A DNA stretch of 64,000 bases, taken from positions 1 through 64,000 of the forward strand of contig PBGL02000006.1 of assembly GCA_002718995.2 (NCBI GenBank). The letters run 5' to 3'. Shown here in pieces: positions 43,072 to 52,314 of the stretch. The translations under genes were made by a program, and so were the position numbers. This DNA comes from Methanobacteriota archaeon. GTDB taxonomy: Archaea > Thermoplasmatota > Poseidoniia > Poseidoniales > Thalassarchaeaceae. Position 1 is the stretch's first letter, and every line of letters begins with the position of its first letter. The notes beneath the pieces are model-generated. The model made no database searches and had not been told where the DNA came from. It saw nothing but the letters and a program-made list of their open reading frames with translations.

Positions 43072-43869
43072 TTATGGCAATATCCTAGTTCCTATGGGCA
43101 ATAATCCATCAATGACCAGGTCAATCACTCTACTTGGCTCCCTCCCGTCAATGAACCAAACATTAGGTACATTTTGCGCTATTTGAGCCGCTCTTCGTGC
43201 TTTGAGGTCAATTCCCCCAGTAACATCCTCCTCAGCATTATGCGAGGTCTCCGCCTCTATGTTGGGCGACCAAGTATCCAGCAATTCCGCTCCCTGCCTG
43301 CTAGGTGGCCTATCCATCATTCCTGGTGAGTCACCAAGCAAGAATATCGAATACTCAACATTCGGCACCTCTAGCGATAGCCTCACCATGAGATCGTCAC
43401 CAGATAGTATGCCAAACTCACTGGAGTCATCCCTGTCAACTACATCGCCGAATGTTACCATGACCTCATTGGAGGGGGAATCGGTAAATGGCCCTAAACT
43501 ACCAAGAAATTCCGGACCAGTCCCCTTGGCCCACGTTGATGGAGGTAGAGAGGTACATTGAACGCCCTTACTTTCTAGGCTACCCACTACGTGTTTACTC
43601 AACTCAATCATGTCCAAACGAACCTGGGTCACTGCCTGCCTTTGCTCATTCGAAATACTGCTGTCCAAACCTTCCGATAGTTTCCACTTCTTTGCTGTGA
43701 GGTGACCGAACGATCCAGCCCCGTGAACCAATACCACGGAAAACCCGCCATCTATCAACTTAGATACCATTGATGACAGTGAATCTATCACCTCTGTTTT
43801 GACAGTCTTGTGCTTTGATTTGTCCGTAATGAGCCCACCGCCCATCTTGATAACCACTGTTCTGTGCAT
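43072..43869 (-). CDS. ipk: Isopentenyl phosphate kinase
   Basis: A 265-residue amino-acid-kinase-fold enzyme that phosphorylates isopentenyl phosphate to IPP in the archaeal mevalonate pathway. The N-terminal VVIKMGGGLITDKSKHK motif, the HGAGSFGHLTAKKW loop with the catalytic His, FGILSGDDLMVRLS, and GGIDLKARRA are characteristic. ATG 43869 gives the family N-terminus; the reading frame extends upstream to 43926 without similarity. The fused isomerase/prenyl synthase begins two bases after the stop, so product flows directly to the next enzymes. Confidence 0.94.
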   Translation of the reverse strand: MHRTVVIKMGGGLITDKSKHKTVKTEVIDSLSSMVSKLIDGGFSVVLVHGAGSFGHLTAKKWKLSEGLDSSISNEQRQAVTQVRLDMIELSKHVVGSLESKGVQCTSLPPSTWAKGTGPEFLGSLGPFTDSPSNEVMVTFGDVVDRDDSSEFGILSGDDLMVRLSLEVPNVEYSIFLLGDSPGMMDRPPSRQGAELLDTWSPNIEAETSHNAEEDVTGGIDLKARRAAQIAQNVPNVWFIDGREPSRVIDLVIDGLLPIGTRILP

Positions 43870-43961
43870 TCTCTCATGTGTCCGAGACAGCCAAATGATT
43901 TGGGTTCTCCTGCTCGTCTCAAGCACACAGGGTTCATTTCGGTAAGTCCTCTCGGACCCAT

Positions 43962-44291
43962 ATGGCAGAACCTAGTGAGATGGAAAATTTCCAAAGATGG
44001 CTGCAAACCCAACTTTCCATGACCTCCTCCATCGAAGATCCGATTGAGAGGGAGAGAAGAAGGCTACAGATCGAGTCCGCAATCAGAGAGGCCATCGCAT
44101 TTAGAGAGTCATTGAAGATTCTCGAGGAGCTGCAAGTTTCCCCTCCTTTCGTCAATACCGAGTCCTCAGTAAGGAGCATCTCCGAACCGTCGCAAAACAA
44201 TTCAGGGTCCGACAACCTAAGATGCCCGAATTGCGACTCAGAACTAGATCAGGATCTTGGCTTCTGCACGATATGCGGTGAAAGGAGCTAG
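43962..44291 (+). CDS. Small coiled-coil protein with C-terminal zinc ribbon
   Basis: A 109-residue protein. The first 65 residues are charged and helical (PIERERRRLQIESAIREAIAFRESLKILEEL). A Ser/Asn linker leads to CPNCDSELDQDLGFCTICG, a four-Cys zinc ribbon of the type common in archaeal proteins of unknown role. No family recognised. It is divergent from the isopentenyl phosphate kinase and ends directly against the convergent kptA stop. Confidence 0.7.
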   Translation: MAEPSEMENFQRWLQTQLSMTSSIEDPIERERRRLQIESAIREAIAFRESLKILEELQVSPPFVNTESSVRSISEPSQNNSGSDNLRCPNCDSELDQDLGFCTICGERS

Positions 44292-44978
44292 TCACTCCTC
44301 TTCCCAACGCGCTCTTGCAGCTTCGAACTCCGGATCATTATCTGGTAAAACGCTCAGGAATTCACCAGGTACTGAATCTGCAAGATAAACAGTTACTCCA
44401 GCATGCCAGATCGTATCCCCCGAAGCCACCATCCTAGCGGTATCGACTTCCAATAGTGTGGGGCTGGAATGATGCACATGCCCCGCCTCAGCTGCCGCTC
44501 TTATCGTGGCAGATAGGTGTACGTGCGAACGCCCACTCGGCGATATCCCGACCTCGATCAGATTTTCTGCTTCATCTGGTGAGCATGGGTAGTACAGAAG
44601 GGGCGGAATATTCTCAGTAGGCAAGTCTAACTCAATCTCAAGGCTGTGCCCGTATGTTGCTCTCATCATGTTGCCTCTTACCTCATAACGGCCCTTGGGA
44701 TCAGTTTCCGAAATTGCCCTAAAGTGATGAGGCCTTAGCCAGTGAAACCTTCTCTCATTGGACTTCTTGAATTGGTAGACTATGTCCTTAACATCAATCC
44801 AGCCATTGATGTCCATTTCCAGATCAAACTTCTCTGGTGCGTGTCTGAGCACCAGAGCGAGTCTCCTAGCTATCGTGTCTCTTTCGTTCCCCCTCATTAT
44901 GAACTTGCCTTCTGAGTTGCAAGCCGGACAAAGGTCGTCATCGGAGAAATATCCATGTGTACTGCACTCTCTAATCAT
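44292..44978 (-). CDS. kptA: RNA 2'-phosphotransferase KptA
   Basis: A 228-residue Tpt1/KptA-family enzyme, which transfers a 2'-phosphate from RNA to NAD+. An N-terminal zinc finger (ECSTHGYFSDDDLCPAC) precedes the catalytic domain, as in other archaeal members. Motifs are RRLALVLRHAPEKFDLEMDINGWI (first Arg-His pair), LRPHHFRAIS, and SGRSHVHLSATIRAA with the expected conserved residues. ATG 44978 is chosen because the zinc finger starts there and a TATA-like element lies 25 bases upstream. It is divergent from the thiolase gene. Confidence 0.92.
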   Translation of the reverse strand: MIRECSTHGYFSDDDLCPACNSEGKFIMRGNERDTIARRLALVLRHAPEKFDLEMDINGWIDVKDIVYQFKKSNERRFHWLRPHHFRAISETDPKGRYEVRGNMMRATYGHSLEIELDLPTENIPPLLYYPCSPDEAENLIEVGISPSGRSHVHLSATIRAAAEAGHVHHSSPTLLEVDTARMVASGDTIWHAGVTVYLADSVPGEFLSVLPDNDPEFEAARARWEEE

Positions 44979-45000
44979 CGTATCAGCCGTTCGAGATGCA

Positions 45001-45008
45001 ATTATTTG
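45001..45008 (-). promoter_or_regulatory. Putative TATA box of kptA (leaderless)
   Basis: On the minus strand the CAAATAAT element is centred about 26 bases before ATG 44978. This is the distance expected for a transcript beginning at the start codon. It also argues against starting translation at 45050. Confidence 0.4.
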
Positions 45009-45081
45009 ATGAACCCCTCGGTTAAAATTACCAATTATCCACTTACTCAACGGTTATGTCCCTGATATTACCCGCGATATT

Positions 45082-46212
45082 GTGAGAGCTGTAATTGTTG
45101 ACTGGGCGAGGACTCCGTTCCATCGTGCTCACAAAGGAGATCTATCCGATGTTAGACCGGATGAGATGCTAGGCCAGGTCACTAGGTTCCTTCTGGAACG
45201 AAACAACATTGATCCAAGCTCGATAGATGACATTCTCGTTGGTTGTGCCTATCCTGAAGGTGAACAGGGTTACAACATAGGGAGACTCTCAGTATTCCTT
45301 GGAAATCTGCCCAACAGCGTTCCCGGTGCAACTTTCAATAGATTGTGTGGCTCTTCCATGCAAGCCATACTTACTGCTGCAGCGCACATAGAAGTTGGAT
45401 GGGGCGACTGCTTCCTATGCTCTGGTGTGGAGTCTATGAGCAGAGTCAAGAGAAGAGGTTTCAATTGGAGTCCTCATCCAGGATTGGAGGACAGGTATCC
45501 CGATGCATATGTCAATATGGGCATTACCGCAGAGAATGTCGCTGAAAAGTGGCAGATTTCTAGGGATGAGCAGGAGTTATTCGCTCTGAATTCCCACATC
45601 AAGGCCAGCAAGGCTGCACAATCAGGCTGTTTCGATGATGAATTATGCGCGATTGAGGCCGAAGTCACCATAGAAGTTGATGGATGCATTAGGCCCAACA
45701 CAAATACGGAGTCAATGTCCATGCTGAAACCCGCGTTCAGTGACCATGGGACTGTTACCGCAGCCACATCATCTCCTTTGACGGACGGCGCAGTATCATT
45801 ACTGGTCTGCAGTGAGGACTTCGCTAGTGCCAACGGCCTTGAGCCCCTTGCTAGGATCGTCTCCGGAGCAGTCGTAGGATGTCCTCCGGAATTAATGGGA
45901 ATAGGGCCAATTGAGGCCACTAGGACTGTCCTCTCAAGGGCAAATTGGGATATAGATTCAGTAGATATCTTTGAGATAAATGAGGCATTTTCCTCACAAA
46001 GTATTGCTGTAATTAGGGAGTTAGAATTGGATGAATCAAAGATCAATATCGATGGCGGTGCAATCGCAATTGGACATCCCCTAGGGGCCTCAGGAGCTCG
46101 AATCACAGGAAAGGCAGCATCTCTAATTCAGAGAACTAACTCCGATCGTGCAGTTGCCACAATGTGCATAGGCGGGGGCATGGGCATCGCTATTGCGCTG
46201 GAGTCCCCTTGA
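45082..46212 (+). CDS. Thiolase (acetyl-CoA C-acyltransferase family)
   Basis: A 376-residue thiolase-fold enzyme. The nucleophile loop is NRLCGSSMQAI (Cys in the first half), and the C-terminal catalytic His and Cys lie in GHPLGASGARI and CIGGGMGIAI. The central EINEAFSSQSIAV is also typical. Presence of both active-site Cys supports a degradative or biosynthetic thiolase (FadA/AcaB-like) rather than the archaeal SCP2-type protein that partners DUF35. It may act in fatty-acid oxidation or make acetoacetyl-CoA for mevalonate. The start is GTG 45082. The 3' end overlaps the convergent membrane-protein gene by 23 bases. Confidence 0.92.
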   Translation: MRAVIVDWARTPFHRAHKGDLSDVRPDEMLGQVTRFLLERNNIDPSSIDDILVGCAYPEGEQGYNIGRLSVFLGNLPNSVPGATFNRLCGSSMQAILTAAAHIEVGWGDCFLCSGVESMSRVKRRGFNWSPHPGLEDRYPDAYVNMGITAENVAEKWQISRDEQELFALNSHIKASKAAQSGCFDDELCAIEAEVTIEVDGCIRPNTNTESMSMLKPAFSDHGTVTAATSSPLTDGAVSLLVCSEDFASANGLEPLARIVSGAVVGCPPELMGIGPIEATRTVLSRANWDIDSVDIFEINEAFSSQSIAVIRELELDESKINIDGGAIAIGHPLGASGARITGKAASLIQRTNSDRAVATMCIGGGMGIAIALESP

Positions 46213-46759
46213 CAAGGAATCCACTACAATTGGGGCACGTGTCACCGATATTCAATTCACTTGGAATCACCGCCAGGATACTGTGACAGCTGGGACAGGA
46301 TGCTAAAACCTCCCCTTCGTTCAGAATCCCTCCGGTATTTGGTAGGCTAACTGAACCAGAATACCACTGCAAAAACGCCTCGCTCCTCAGAGTAGGAATT
46401 CTTCGTAATGAGCTTACTGCTAACAGGAAGTACAGTGCTCCTTGCAAGGTTTGACCGACGGAAAACATCGCCATACCCGATACGATTAGTGTGAATCCAC
46501 ACATCAAAAGGAAAACTAAACCCAAGCCAGGTCCTGCCGACCCTCTTGATCTGAGGGAGAATGCCGCTGCTATGCCAATCGGTATTGACAACAGGGAAAT
46601 TGCAATCGAACTCATTATCGTTATCGATACACCGTACTGTAGCAATGAAACGGCTAGAAGTAGAATTAGCATCGTCATAACTGAGATGAAAATCACCAAA
46701 TTCCTGAGTAGCCTCTCCACGGTCTCCACCTTCCTCTGTATCCCACGCAGGCGACGCAC
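46190..46759 (-). CDS. Membrane protein with C-terminal zinc ribbon
   Basis: A 189-residue protein with about four hydrophobic segments in the first 125 residues (for example LVIFISVMTMLILLLAVSLL). A soluble C-terminal zinc ribbon follows, formed by CPSCHS and CPNCSG. It starts at GTG 46759 with a short basic N-terminus (RRLRGIQRK). No family recognised. It is divergent from coaBC with only about 28 bases between starts, and convergent with the thiolase. Confidence 0.7.
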   Translation of the reverse strand: MRRLRGIQRKVETVERLLRNLVIFISVMTMLILLLAVSLLQYGVSITIMSSIAISLLSIPIGIAAAFSLRSRGSAGPGLGLVFLLMCGFTLIVSGMAMFSVGQTLQGALYFLLAVSSLRRIPTLRSEAFLQWYSGSVSLPNTGGILNEGEVLASCPSCHSILAVIPSELNIGDTCPNCSGFLVKGTPAQ

Positions 46760-46787
46760 TCATGAATCACACGGCTATGCGACACAT

Positions 46788-47987
46788 GTGAGCAGAGACA
46801 CCGGAGTTACTATCGCTAGTCGCTGCCTTGACGGTAGGAGAATACTTCTGGCCGTTACAGGGGGTATTGCAGCCGTGGAATCGGTGAAATTGGCGAGGGA
46901 GTTGAGAAGACACGGGGCAATTGTTCAACCTATGATGTCTAATGACGCAACTAGGGTGATTTCTCCGCTCGCACTGTCATGGGGTTCAGGGGTTGATGTG
47001 ATGACCAGTTGGGAGCCGTCAATGTCTCAGTTAGACGGATTTGACGCTATATTGGTAGCACCTGCCACAAGAAACACAATCGCGAAGCACATTCATGGAA
47101 TCATGGACTCCCCGATAATGATGGCATTAGCTGCTTCTCGGGGAAATAATACTCCAATATTGTTCGTTCCATCGATGCACAATGATTTGTTCGATGATCC
47201 CGTTACTGATGATCTTCTTTCATCGATTATGGACTCTGGCGCTCACATCTTTGTGGATGAGGAGGAGGAGGGTAGGAGGAAGCAACCCGATCCCGTCTCG
47301 ATAGTGGCAGAATTATGTCATATTTGCAACTCATCTCTTCCTGCAAGGCGTGTTGTGGCCATAACGCTGGGAGCTAACAGGGCACCAATAGACTCTGTCA
47401 GGGCAATACAAAATGCATCTTCAGGAAGAACTGGTTGGGCTATTGCAGAGTATCTACACAGGATGGGGCATACCGTGATTTGTATCGCCGGAAAAACATC
47501 AGTCAGGCCTAGCTTTACTATGCCCGATGTTCGAGTCGATGGGACTCCGCAAGGCATGTTATCAATAGCGAAGGATGTTGCCTCTAGTGAACCTAGGCCA
47601 GAAGTCTGGATTCATGCCGCCGCCGTGCTTGATTATTTCCAGAAGCCAATCCAGGGCAAGAGGCCCAGTGGGGACGGAGACTGGACCTTGGTGCTCAATG
47701 AAGGCCCCAAACACATTTCTGAACTTTCAGGACTGACAGAAGGATCCTTCAGAATCGGCTTCAAACTCGAGGTTAAATCATCCCAAGACGATCTTGTCAA
47801 CCGTTCTCTGGAACAGATATCCAGATATGGAATGGATGCAGTTGTAGCAAATGATTTGGCTGATTTGGCTAGCGACAAAGGTCCCCGATGTCGAATAGTT
47901 CTGCCAGACGGATCGTTTTCAATTATCGACGATCAGATGTCCATGTGCGAATCCATAGAGTCCCTAGTTTCGCTACATGAGCTATGA
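46788..47987 (+). CDS. coaBC: Bifunctional phosphopantothenoylcysteine decarboxylase/synthetase CoaBC
   Basis: From GTG 46788 the protein has 399 residues, the usual CoaBC length. The N-terminal flavoprotein (CoaC) domain begins GRRILLAVTGGIAAVESVKLARELRR and includes DAILVAPATRNTIAKHIHGI and FVPSMHNDLFDDP. The C-terminal synthetase (CoaB) domain has TLGANRAPIDSVRAIQNASSGRTGWAIAEY, HAAAVLDYF, and VVANDLAD. It converts 4'-phosphopantothenate plus Cys to 4'-phosphopantetheine for coenzyme A. The frame runs far upstream of 46788 but lacks similarity there and would overlap the divergent gene. Confidence 0.93.
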   Translation: MSRDTGVTIASRCLDGRRILLAVTGGIAAVESVKLARELRRHGAIVQPMMSNDATRVISPLALSWGSGVDVMTSWEPSMSQLDGFDAILVAPATRNTIAKHIHGIMDSPIMMALAASRGNNTPILFVPSMHNDLFDDPVTDDLLSSIMDSGAHIFVDEEEEGRRKQPDPVSIVAELCHICNSSLPARRVVAITLGANRAPIDSVRAIQNASSGRTGWAIAEYLHRMGHTVICIAGKTSVRPSFTMPDVRVDGTPQGMLSIAKDVASSEPRPEVWIHAAAVLDYFQKPIQGKRPSGDGDWTLVLNEGPKHISELSGLTEGSFRIGFKLEVKSSQDDLVNRSLEQISRYGMDAVVANDLADLASDKGPRCRIVLPDGSFSIIDDQMSMCESIESLVSLHEL

Positions 47988-48030
47988 TAGATGCGAATAA
48001 TTCAAGCCACGGTCATTCTGGGTCCACGTC

Positions 48031-49551
48031 ATGACAGGGCGTGGCAAGGCCAAGAGGGGCATCCCTGCCAAGTCAGACTTCAATTCCTGGTATCCCTCCA
48101 TTGTTGAGATTGCCGACTTAGTGGACAAGAGGTATCCAATCAAGGGAATGGATGTTTGGAAGCCATACGGCCTTTCCGCAATGTCCTTGATAGACGGCCT
48201 TGCAAGGGAACAGATGTCTAAGACAGGACATTCTGAGTACAGGTTCCCATTGCTTGTTCCGGAAGATCTTTTGGAGAGGGAAAATAAGCTTGTCTCGAGG
48301 CTCAAGGCGGCAAGGGCTGCGGGCGTAGATCCATCGGAGCTTAGAATCGAGGAGGAAGACTCCGGGTTCAAGAAGGAGGTTTACTGGGTAACTCATGGAG
48401 GGGAAAATGAGCTCGACATCCCCATGTTCCTAAGGCCCACGTCCGAGACTCCAATGTACACTATGTTCTCTCTTTGGGTCAGGAGTCATGCTGACCTACC
48501 TTTGAAGACGTTTCAGATTGTAAATACATTCAGGTATGAAACAAAGCAGACTCGTTCATTTATCAGAGTCAGAGAGATACATTTCTTCGAGGCTCACACT
48601 GTACACGCCACCGAGCAAGACGCAACAGAACAAATCAACGAAGATGCACAGATGGTACAGAATATCCTACACGACCTATGCCTTCCCAGCATTGTATCTA
48701 AGAGACCCGTATGGGACACATTCCCAGGTGCATGGTACACTATGGCCGCTGATGTTGTCATGCCCAATGGAAGGACACTACAAGTTGCAACATATCACCA
48801 CTACAGGGATCAGTGGGCGGGAGCATTCGATCTTTCGTATGAGGATCCAGACGGGAACACCCAACTTTGCCATCAGACAACATTCGGAATGTCCGAGAGA
48901 TTACTGGGATCGGTTGTTGGTATGCACGGCGATGATCAGGGACTAATCATGCCTCCTGCAATTGCACCGTTCCAAGTGGTTTTATTCCCCGTGGCGGCAC
49001 ATGTTAACGAAAATGTTCTACCTGCAATCAATGACCTAGCCGAGTCATTGAGGAACTCTGGATTCAGAGTCAAACTGGACGATAGGGACGTCAGACCTGG
49101 AGTCAAGCATTACGATTGGGAAATCAAGGGTGTTCCAATAAGGCTTGAGCTAGGCCCCAGGGATCTGGAGTCTGGAAGTTGTGTTCTCTCCATCCGTACT
49201 GGTGGAAAGGAGGAGGTTCCCATCGAAGGAATTTCCGAAACAATAGGGGCGAAGCTTCACTTGATTTCAGAAGAGTTACGAGCCAGATCATCTATTCACA
49301 TTGAATCACTCGTTCGCCCGTTCCCTGGAATCATTTCCAAAGGTGATAATTGGGAACTTGCGGCTGAAATCGATGATGGGATAATCTACGAGATTGCCTT
49401 TGATGGAAATGACTCCGATGCTGAGATTCTTGAGAAACTTACGGGCCTAGCAATACTCGGCGATTGTGATGAACCATATCCAGAGCCTATTCCATGTGTA
49501 GTAACCGGAAGGCCCACTACTAGGAGGCAGCATCTTGCCAGGATGTATTGA
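48031..49551 (+). CDS. proS: Prolyl-tRNA synthetase
   Basis: A 506-residue class II synthetase of the archaeal/eukaryotic type. Early LRPTSETPMYTMFSLWVRSH is followed by motif 2 in FRYETKQTRSFIRVREIHFFEAHT. The anticodon-binding domain includes GVPIRLELGPRDLESGSCVL. The protein ends in Tyr (RRQHLARMY), as archaeal-type ProRS normally do. Length is normal. ATG 48031 gives a basic N-terminus before FNSWYPSIVEIADLVDKRYPIKGMDVWKPYG, the family start. Confidence 0.97.
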   Translation: MTGRGKAKRGIPAKSDFNSWYPSIVEIADLVDKRYPIKGMDVWKPYGLSAMSLIDGLAREQMSKTGHSEYRFPLLVPEDLLERENKLVSRLKAARAAGVDPSELRIEEEDSGFKKEVYWVTHGGENELDIPMFLRPTSETPMYTMFSLWVRSHADLPLKTFQIVNTFRYETKQTRSFIRVREIHFFEAHTVHATEQDATEQINEDAQMVQNILHDLCLPSIVSKRPVWDTFPGAWYTMAADVVMPNGRTLQVATYHHYRDQWAGAFDLSYEDPDGNTQLCHQTTFGMSERLLGSVVGMHGDDQGLIMPPAIAPFQVVLFPVAAHVNENVLPAINDLAESLRNSGFRVKLDDRDVRPGVKHYDWEIKGVPIRLELGPRDLESGSCVLSIRTGGKEEVPIEGISETIGAKLHLISEELRARSSIHIESLVRPFPGIISKGDNWELAAEIDDGIIYEIAFDGNDSDAEILEKLTGLAILGDCDEPYPEPIPCVVTGRPTTRRQHLARMY

Positions 49552-49552
49552 C

Positions 49553-50392
49553 TCATCTCTTCCTGATCATCAGGCGTAACGTCAACAGTCCGAAAACAGT
49601 CATGAGAGCACCATCAATAATACCGCCAGTGCCTGCCTCATCCCAGGAGCTCAAATCATTGTATTCGGGTAATTCAGACCATAGTAATCGTGTGTTATCG
49701 TCACAACCGTCCCCTGAGTCTCCAACATCGGCCATTGTTGAAACATCCCCAACTGTGCCATTGCTGTACGCGATGGCAACACCTTCCAGACTCAGTACTG
49801 AAAGATAGGTGTAGGGGGGTTTGGTAACCATCCAATTTTCAGTCTGGATCCTGACAGTTTCTCCTGCCATCCAGCTAGAGCCGCCCTGGTCTACAATTTC
49901 GTTGGAGCCGTTTTCAGAAACAATCCAAGAGATACTGTAGTTCGATGATATATTCATCCCTGTAACAGTCCATGAAATCAGAAGGTTTCCATCGTTGACC
50001 GTGGCAGATGAGGAATATGCCAAATCCTTGGGTACAACCTCATCCTGGCACAGTGGGACGTAGCTTCCGATCCCTATGGCCACGTTAGAGGCCACGATCG
50101 ACAGGCACAACAGGCTAATGACAATGGAAAAAATGGGTTTCCTTTGCTTTGTCAAAATATCCGGAGGGCCTTCAAGAGCATCATCCGCTTCAGGCAATAC
50201 CACTCCACCATTGCCATTCGATACAGAAATCCCATGTGACTTTGGTTTGGCTGGCCTGCTTACGCCCATTTCCTCAAGGGCATCCCTGCCGTATATCCTC
50301 TCGGCCATAGAATAGAGCGCTGGGTCCTCCTCAATTTCAGATGGTTCGATCGAACCATCAAGGAGCCCCTTTAGCTTATCCGAGTCGCTCAT
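49553..50392 (-). CDS. Hypothetical membrane-anchored extracellular domain protein
   Basis: About 279 residues. A polar cytoplasmic-type N-terminus of about 85 residues (MSDSDKLKGLLDGSIEPSEIEEDP) precedes a hydrophobic helix (IFSIVISLLCLSIVASNVAIGIG). A region of about 150 residues with a beta-rich pattern and several N-glycosylation-like NxS/T sites follows, then a second helix (GALMTVFGLLTLRLMI) before the basic end RKR. The topology suggests an outward-facing domain tethered at both ends. No family recognised. ATG 50392 is chosen; the ATG at 50413 adds seven residues. It is convergent with proS, one base apart. Confidence 0.7.
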   Translation of the reverse strand: MSDSDKLKGLLDGSIEPSEIEEDPALYSMAERIYGRDALEEMGVSRPAKPKSHGISVSNGNGGVVLPEADDALEGPPDILTKQRKPIFSIVISLLCLSIVASNVAIGIGSYVPLCQDEVVPKDLAYSSSATVNDGNLLISWTVTGMNISSNYSISWIVSENGSNEIVDQGGSSWMAGETVRIQTENWMVTKPPYTYLSVLSLEGVAIAYSNGTVGDVSTMADVGDSGDGCDDNTRLLWSELPEYNDLSSWDEAGTGGIIDGALMTVFGLLTLRLMIRKR

Positions 50393-50455
50393 ATTGGCCG
50401 CTCCACAATGCATACTTCATCAATCAAACGCTAGCGTGAGCGAAAACTGGCCCAT

Positions 50456-51403
50456 TCAGACACTATTAGCAATATGTCGAGCCCTCTCAACAATCTCATT
50501 CCTTGTAAGGCCCATATGCTGCATTAGATCGGAACTCTCCCCACTCTCGCCGAACCTGTCCTTAACTCCAACCATCTGGATAGGACATCCTCCCGTTGTT
50601 GAGAGATATTCTGCCACAGCACTGCCTAGGCCCCCTATTATGGAGTGATCCTCTGCTGTGACAATCCCTCCACATTCCACTCTAATCTTGTCAAGAAGAT
50701 CTGTATCTAGTGGTTTTATGGTATGCATATCAATTACGCGCGCGCTGATCCCAGAGCCTTCAAGCAACTTAGCAGCCTCCATTGCCTCAGAAACCATAAC
50801 TCCACAGGCTACTATTGCTACATCGCTACCTTCTCTTAGCACCGATCCCTTTCCAATTTCAAGATTTTTGACGGTATCTGTATCATACATCCTAGGGGTC
50901 TTGTTTCTAGCCGTTCTCGTATAAGACGCATTTCCATGGTCAAGGAGTTGGACAGTCAACTCCTCGGCCGAAAGGTCATCGCAGGGGGTAATCACAGTTA
51001 GTCCTGGAATCGTTCTATAGATCGCCAAGTCTTCTATCGATTGGGCACTACTTCCATCGGTCCCAGTGTGGATCCCTCCATGACTGCCACAAATGTGAAC
51101 CGCTAGCCCGGGTCTCGAAATACCGTTTCTAACTTGCTCGAATGCCCGCTCAGTGAAAATCGCAAATGTGCTAGCGAAGGGTACCTTTCCAGAAGAAGCC
51201 ATGCCAGCAGCAACCAGCATCATGTTCTGCTCCGCTATCCCAAGTGAGACGGTCCTCTCTGGATACTCGGCCCTGAAAAGACAGGATTTCGTAGACTTGC
51301 CTAGATCGGCTTCAAGAACGACTACTCGGGGATCTCCAGATAGCCTCAGTAATGCAGATCCGTAGCCGTCTCTGGACGCGCCACCCATGGATGGAGCACT
51401 CAT
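50456..51403 (-). CDS. Transketolase C-terminal subunit
   Basis: A 315-residue subunit holding the pyrimidine-binding (PYR) and C-terminal domains of a split transketolase, similar in layout to a DXS or E1-beta half. Features: VVVLEADLGKSTK, RTVSLGIAEQNMMLVAAGMASSGKVPFAS with the catalytic Glu, and HGGIHTGTDGSSAQSIEDLAIYRTIPG. Its start overlaps the stop of the N-terminal subunit by four bases (ATGA), so both chains are made together. It serves the non-oxidative pentose phosphate route, which feeds the sedoheptulose 7-phosphate used by GmhA. Confidence 0.94.
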   Translation of the reverse strand: MSAPSMGGASRDGYGSALLRLSGDPRVVVLEADLGKSTKSCLFRAEYPERTVSLGIAEQNMMLVAAGMASSGKVPFASTFAIFTERAFEQVRNGISRPGLAVHICGSHGGIHTGTDGSSAQSIEDLAIYRTIPGLTVITPCDDLSAEELTVQLLDHGNASYTRTARNKTPRMYDTDTVKNLEIGKGSVLREGSDVAIVACGVMVSEAMEAAKLLEGSGISARVIDMHTIKPLDTDLLDKIRVECGGIVTAEDHSIIGGLGSAVAEYLSTTGGCPIQMVGVKDRFGESGESSDLMQHMGLTRNEIVERARHIANSV

Positions 51404-52233
51404 GATAACTCCTCCAAAGCCAATGCCAACTCCTCGTCATTTGGGGCTTTGCCGTGGAATGAAGGATTGTCCTCCATGAATGAAACACCCTTTCCCTTAA
51501 CTGTATGAGCGATAATTGCCGACGGCCCCGAACTCATCGAGGCCCATTCGAGAGCCTCAACAATTTCCTCCATATCGTGCCCATTGATCTCTTTAATATT
51601 CCATCCGAAAGCCCCTATCTTTGATGCCACATCACCCACTTCCATCTGTACACTAACGAAGTCGTCATTTTGGATTCTGTTCCTATCAACTATTAGTTTC
51701 AATCCTGAAACCTCATGGAAGTCTGCTGCCATCAATGCCTCCCAAATCTGCCCCTCCTGAACTTCCCCGTCTCCTACCATGACCCATGTCTCCCTTTTGC
51801 TCGAGTCCATTCTGGCAGCCAACGCGCAGCCAAGACCGAAAGATAATCCCATGCCTAAGCTACCTGCAGAAAAGTCCACGCCATTAGTCCATTTCATGTC
51901 AACATGCCCCTGGCATACCGATCCCAATGCTCTGAAGGTGGCCAGATCTTCATCATTCAGGAAACCCATCTCACGGAGGATTGAGTATACTGCAGGACTG
52001 GCATGGCCCTTGCTCATCACAAACCGATCCCTGTCATCCCAGTCCGGATCATCGACGTTGAACCTTAGCCGAGTCCCATACAGGCCAGCAATAATATCGA
52101 TCGCTGAGAGGGACCCACCTGGATGCCCAGCACCAGCCTTATGAATCATTTTCACTATATGTTTCCTACAGACATTCGCTAGTTCCTCTAGCTCTGGGAT
52201 TGACATGTTCTTCCCCCCGGCTCGCCCTTCCAT
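51400..52233 (-). CDS. Transketolase N-terminal subunit
   Basis: The thiamine-diphosphate (PP-domain) half of a split transketolase, about 277 residues. The ThDP motif is GDGEVQEGQIWEALMAADF ending in the DRNRIQND loop. AGAGHPGGSLSAIDIIAGLYG and SKGHASPAVYSIL are diagnostic. The start is uncertain: ATG 52233 has AGGAG four bases upstream, while ATG 52206 has a G-rich site six bases upstream. Split transketolases are common in archaea. It is divergent from mqnE. Confidence 0.93.
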   Translation of the reverse strand: MEGRAGGKNMSIPELEELANVCRKHIVKMIHKAGAGHPGGSLSAIDIIAGLYGTRLRFNVDDPDWDDRDRFVMSKGHASPAVYSILREMGFLNDEDLATFRALGSVCQGHVDMKWTNGVDFSAGSLGMGLSFGLGCALAARMDSSKRETWVMVGDGEVQEGQIWEALMAADFHEVSGLKLIVDRNRIQNDDFVSVQMEVGDVASKIGAFGWNIKEINGHDMEEIVEALEWASMSSGPSAIIAHTVKGKGVSFMEDNPSFHGKAPNDEELALALEELS

Positions 52234-52314
52234 GACGCTCCTACAAAATCTAACTAATGATGATTTCCGGACACAGAACAAATTCTTATCACATGCTGCT
52301 CAGTGTCACTACAC

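Noticed and set aside
45474-46106. 210-codon minus-strand open frame opposite the thiolase
   Set aside because: The thiolase reading has active-site motifs across the same bases; the opposite frame has none.
46491-46787. N-terminal extension of CoaBC
   Set aside because: The added stretch has no flavoprotein similarity and overlaps the divergent membrane-protein gene. GTG 46788 restores the normal family length.
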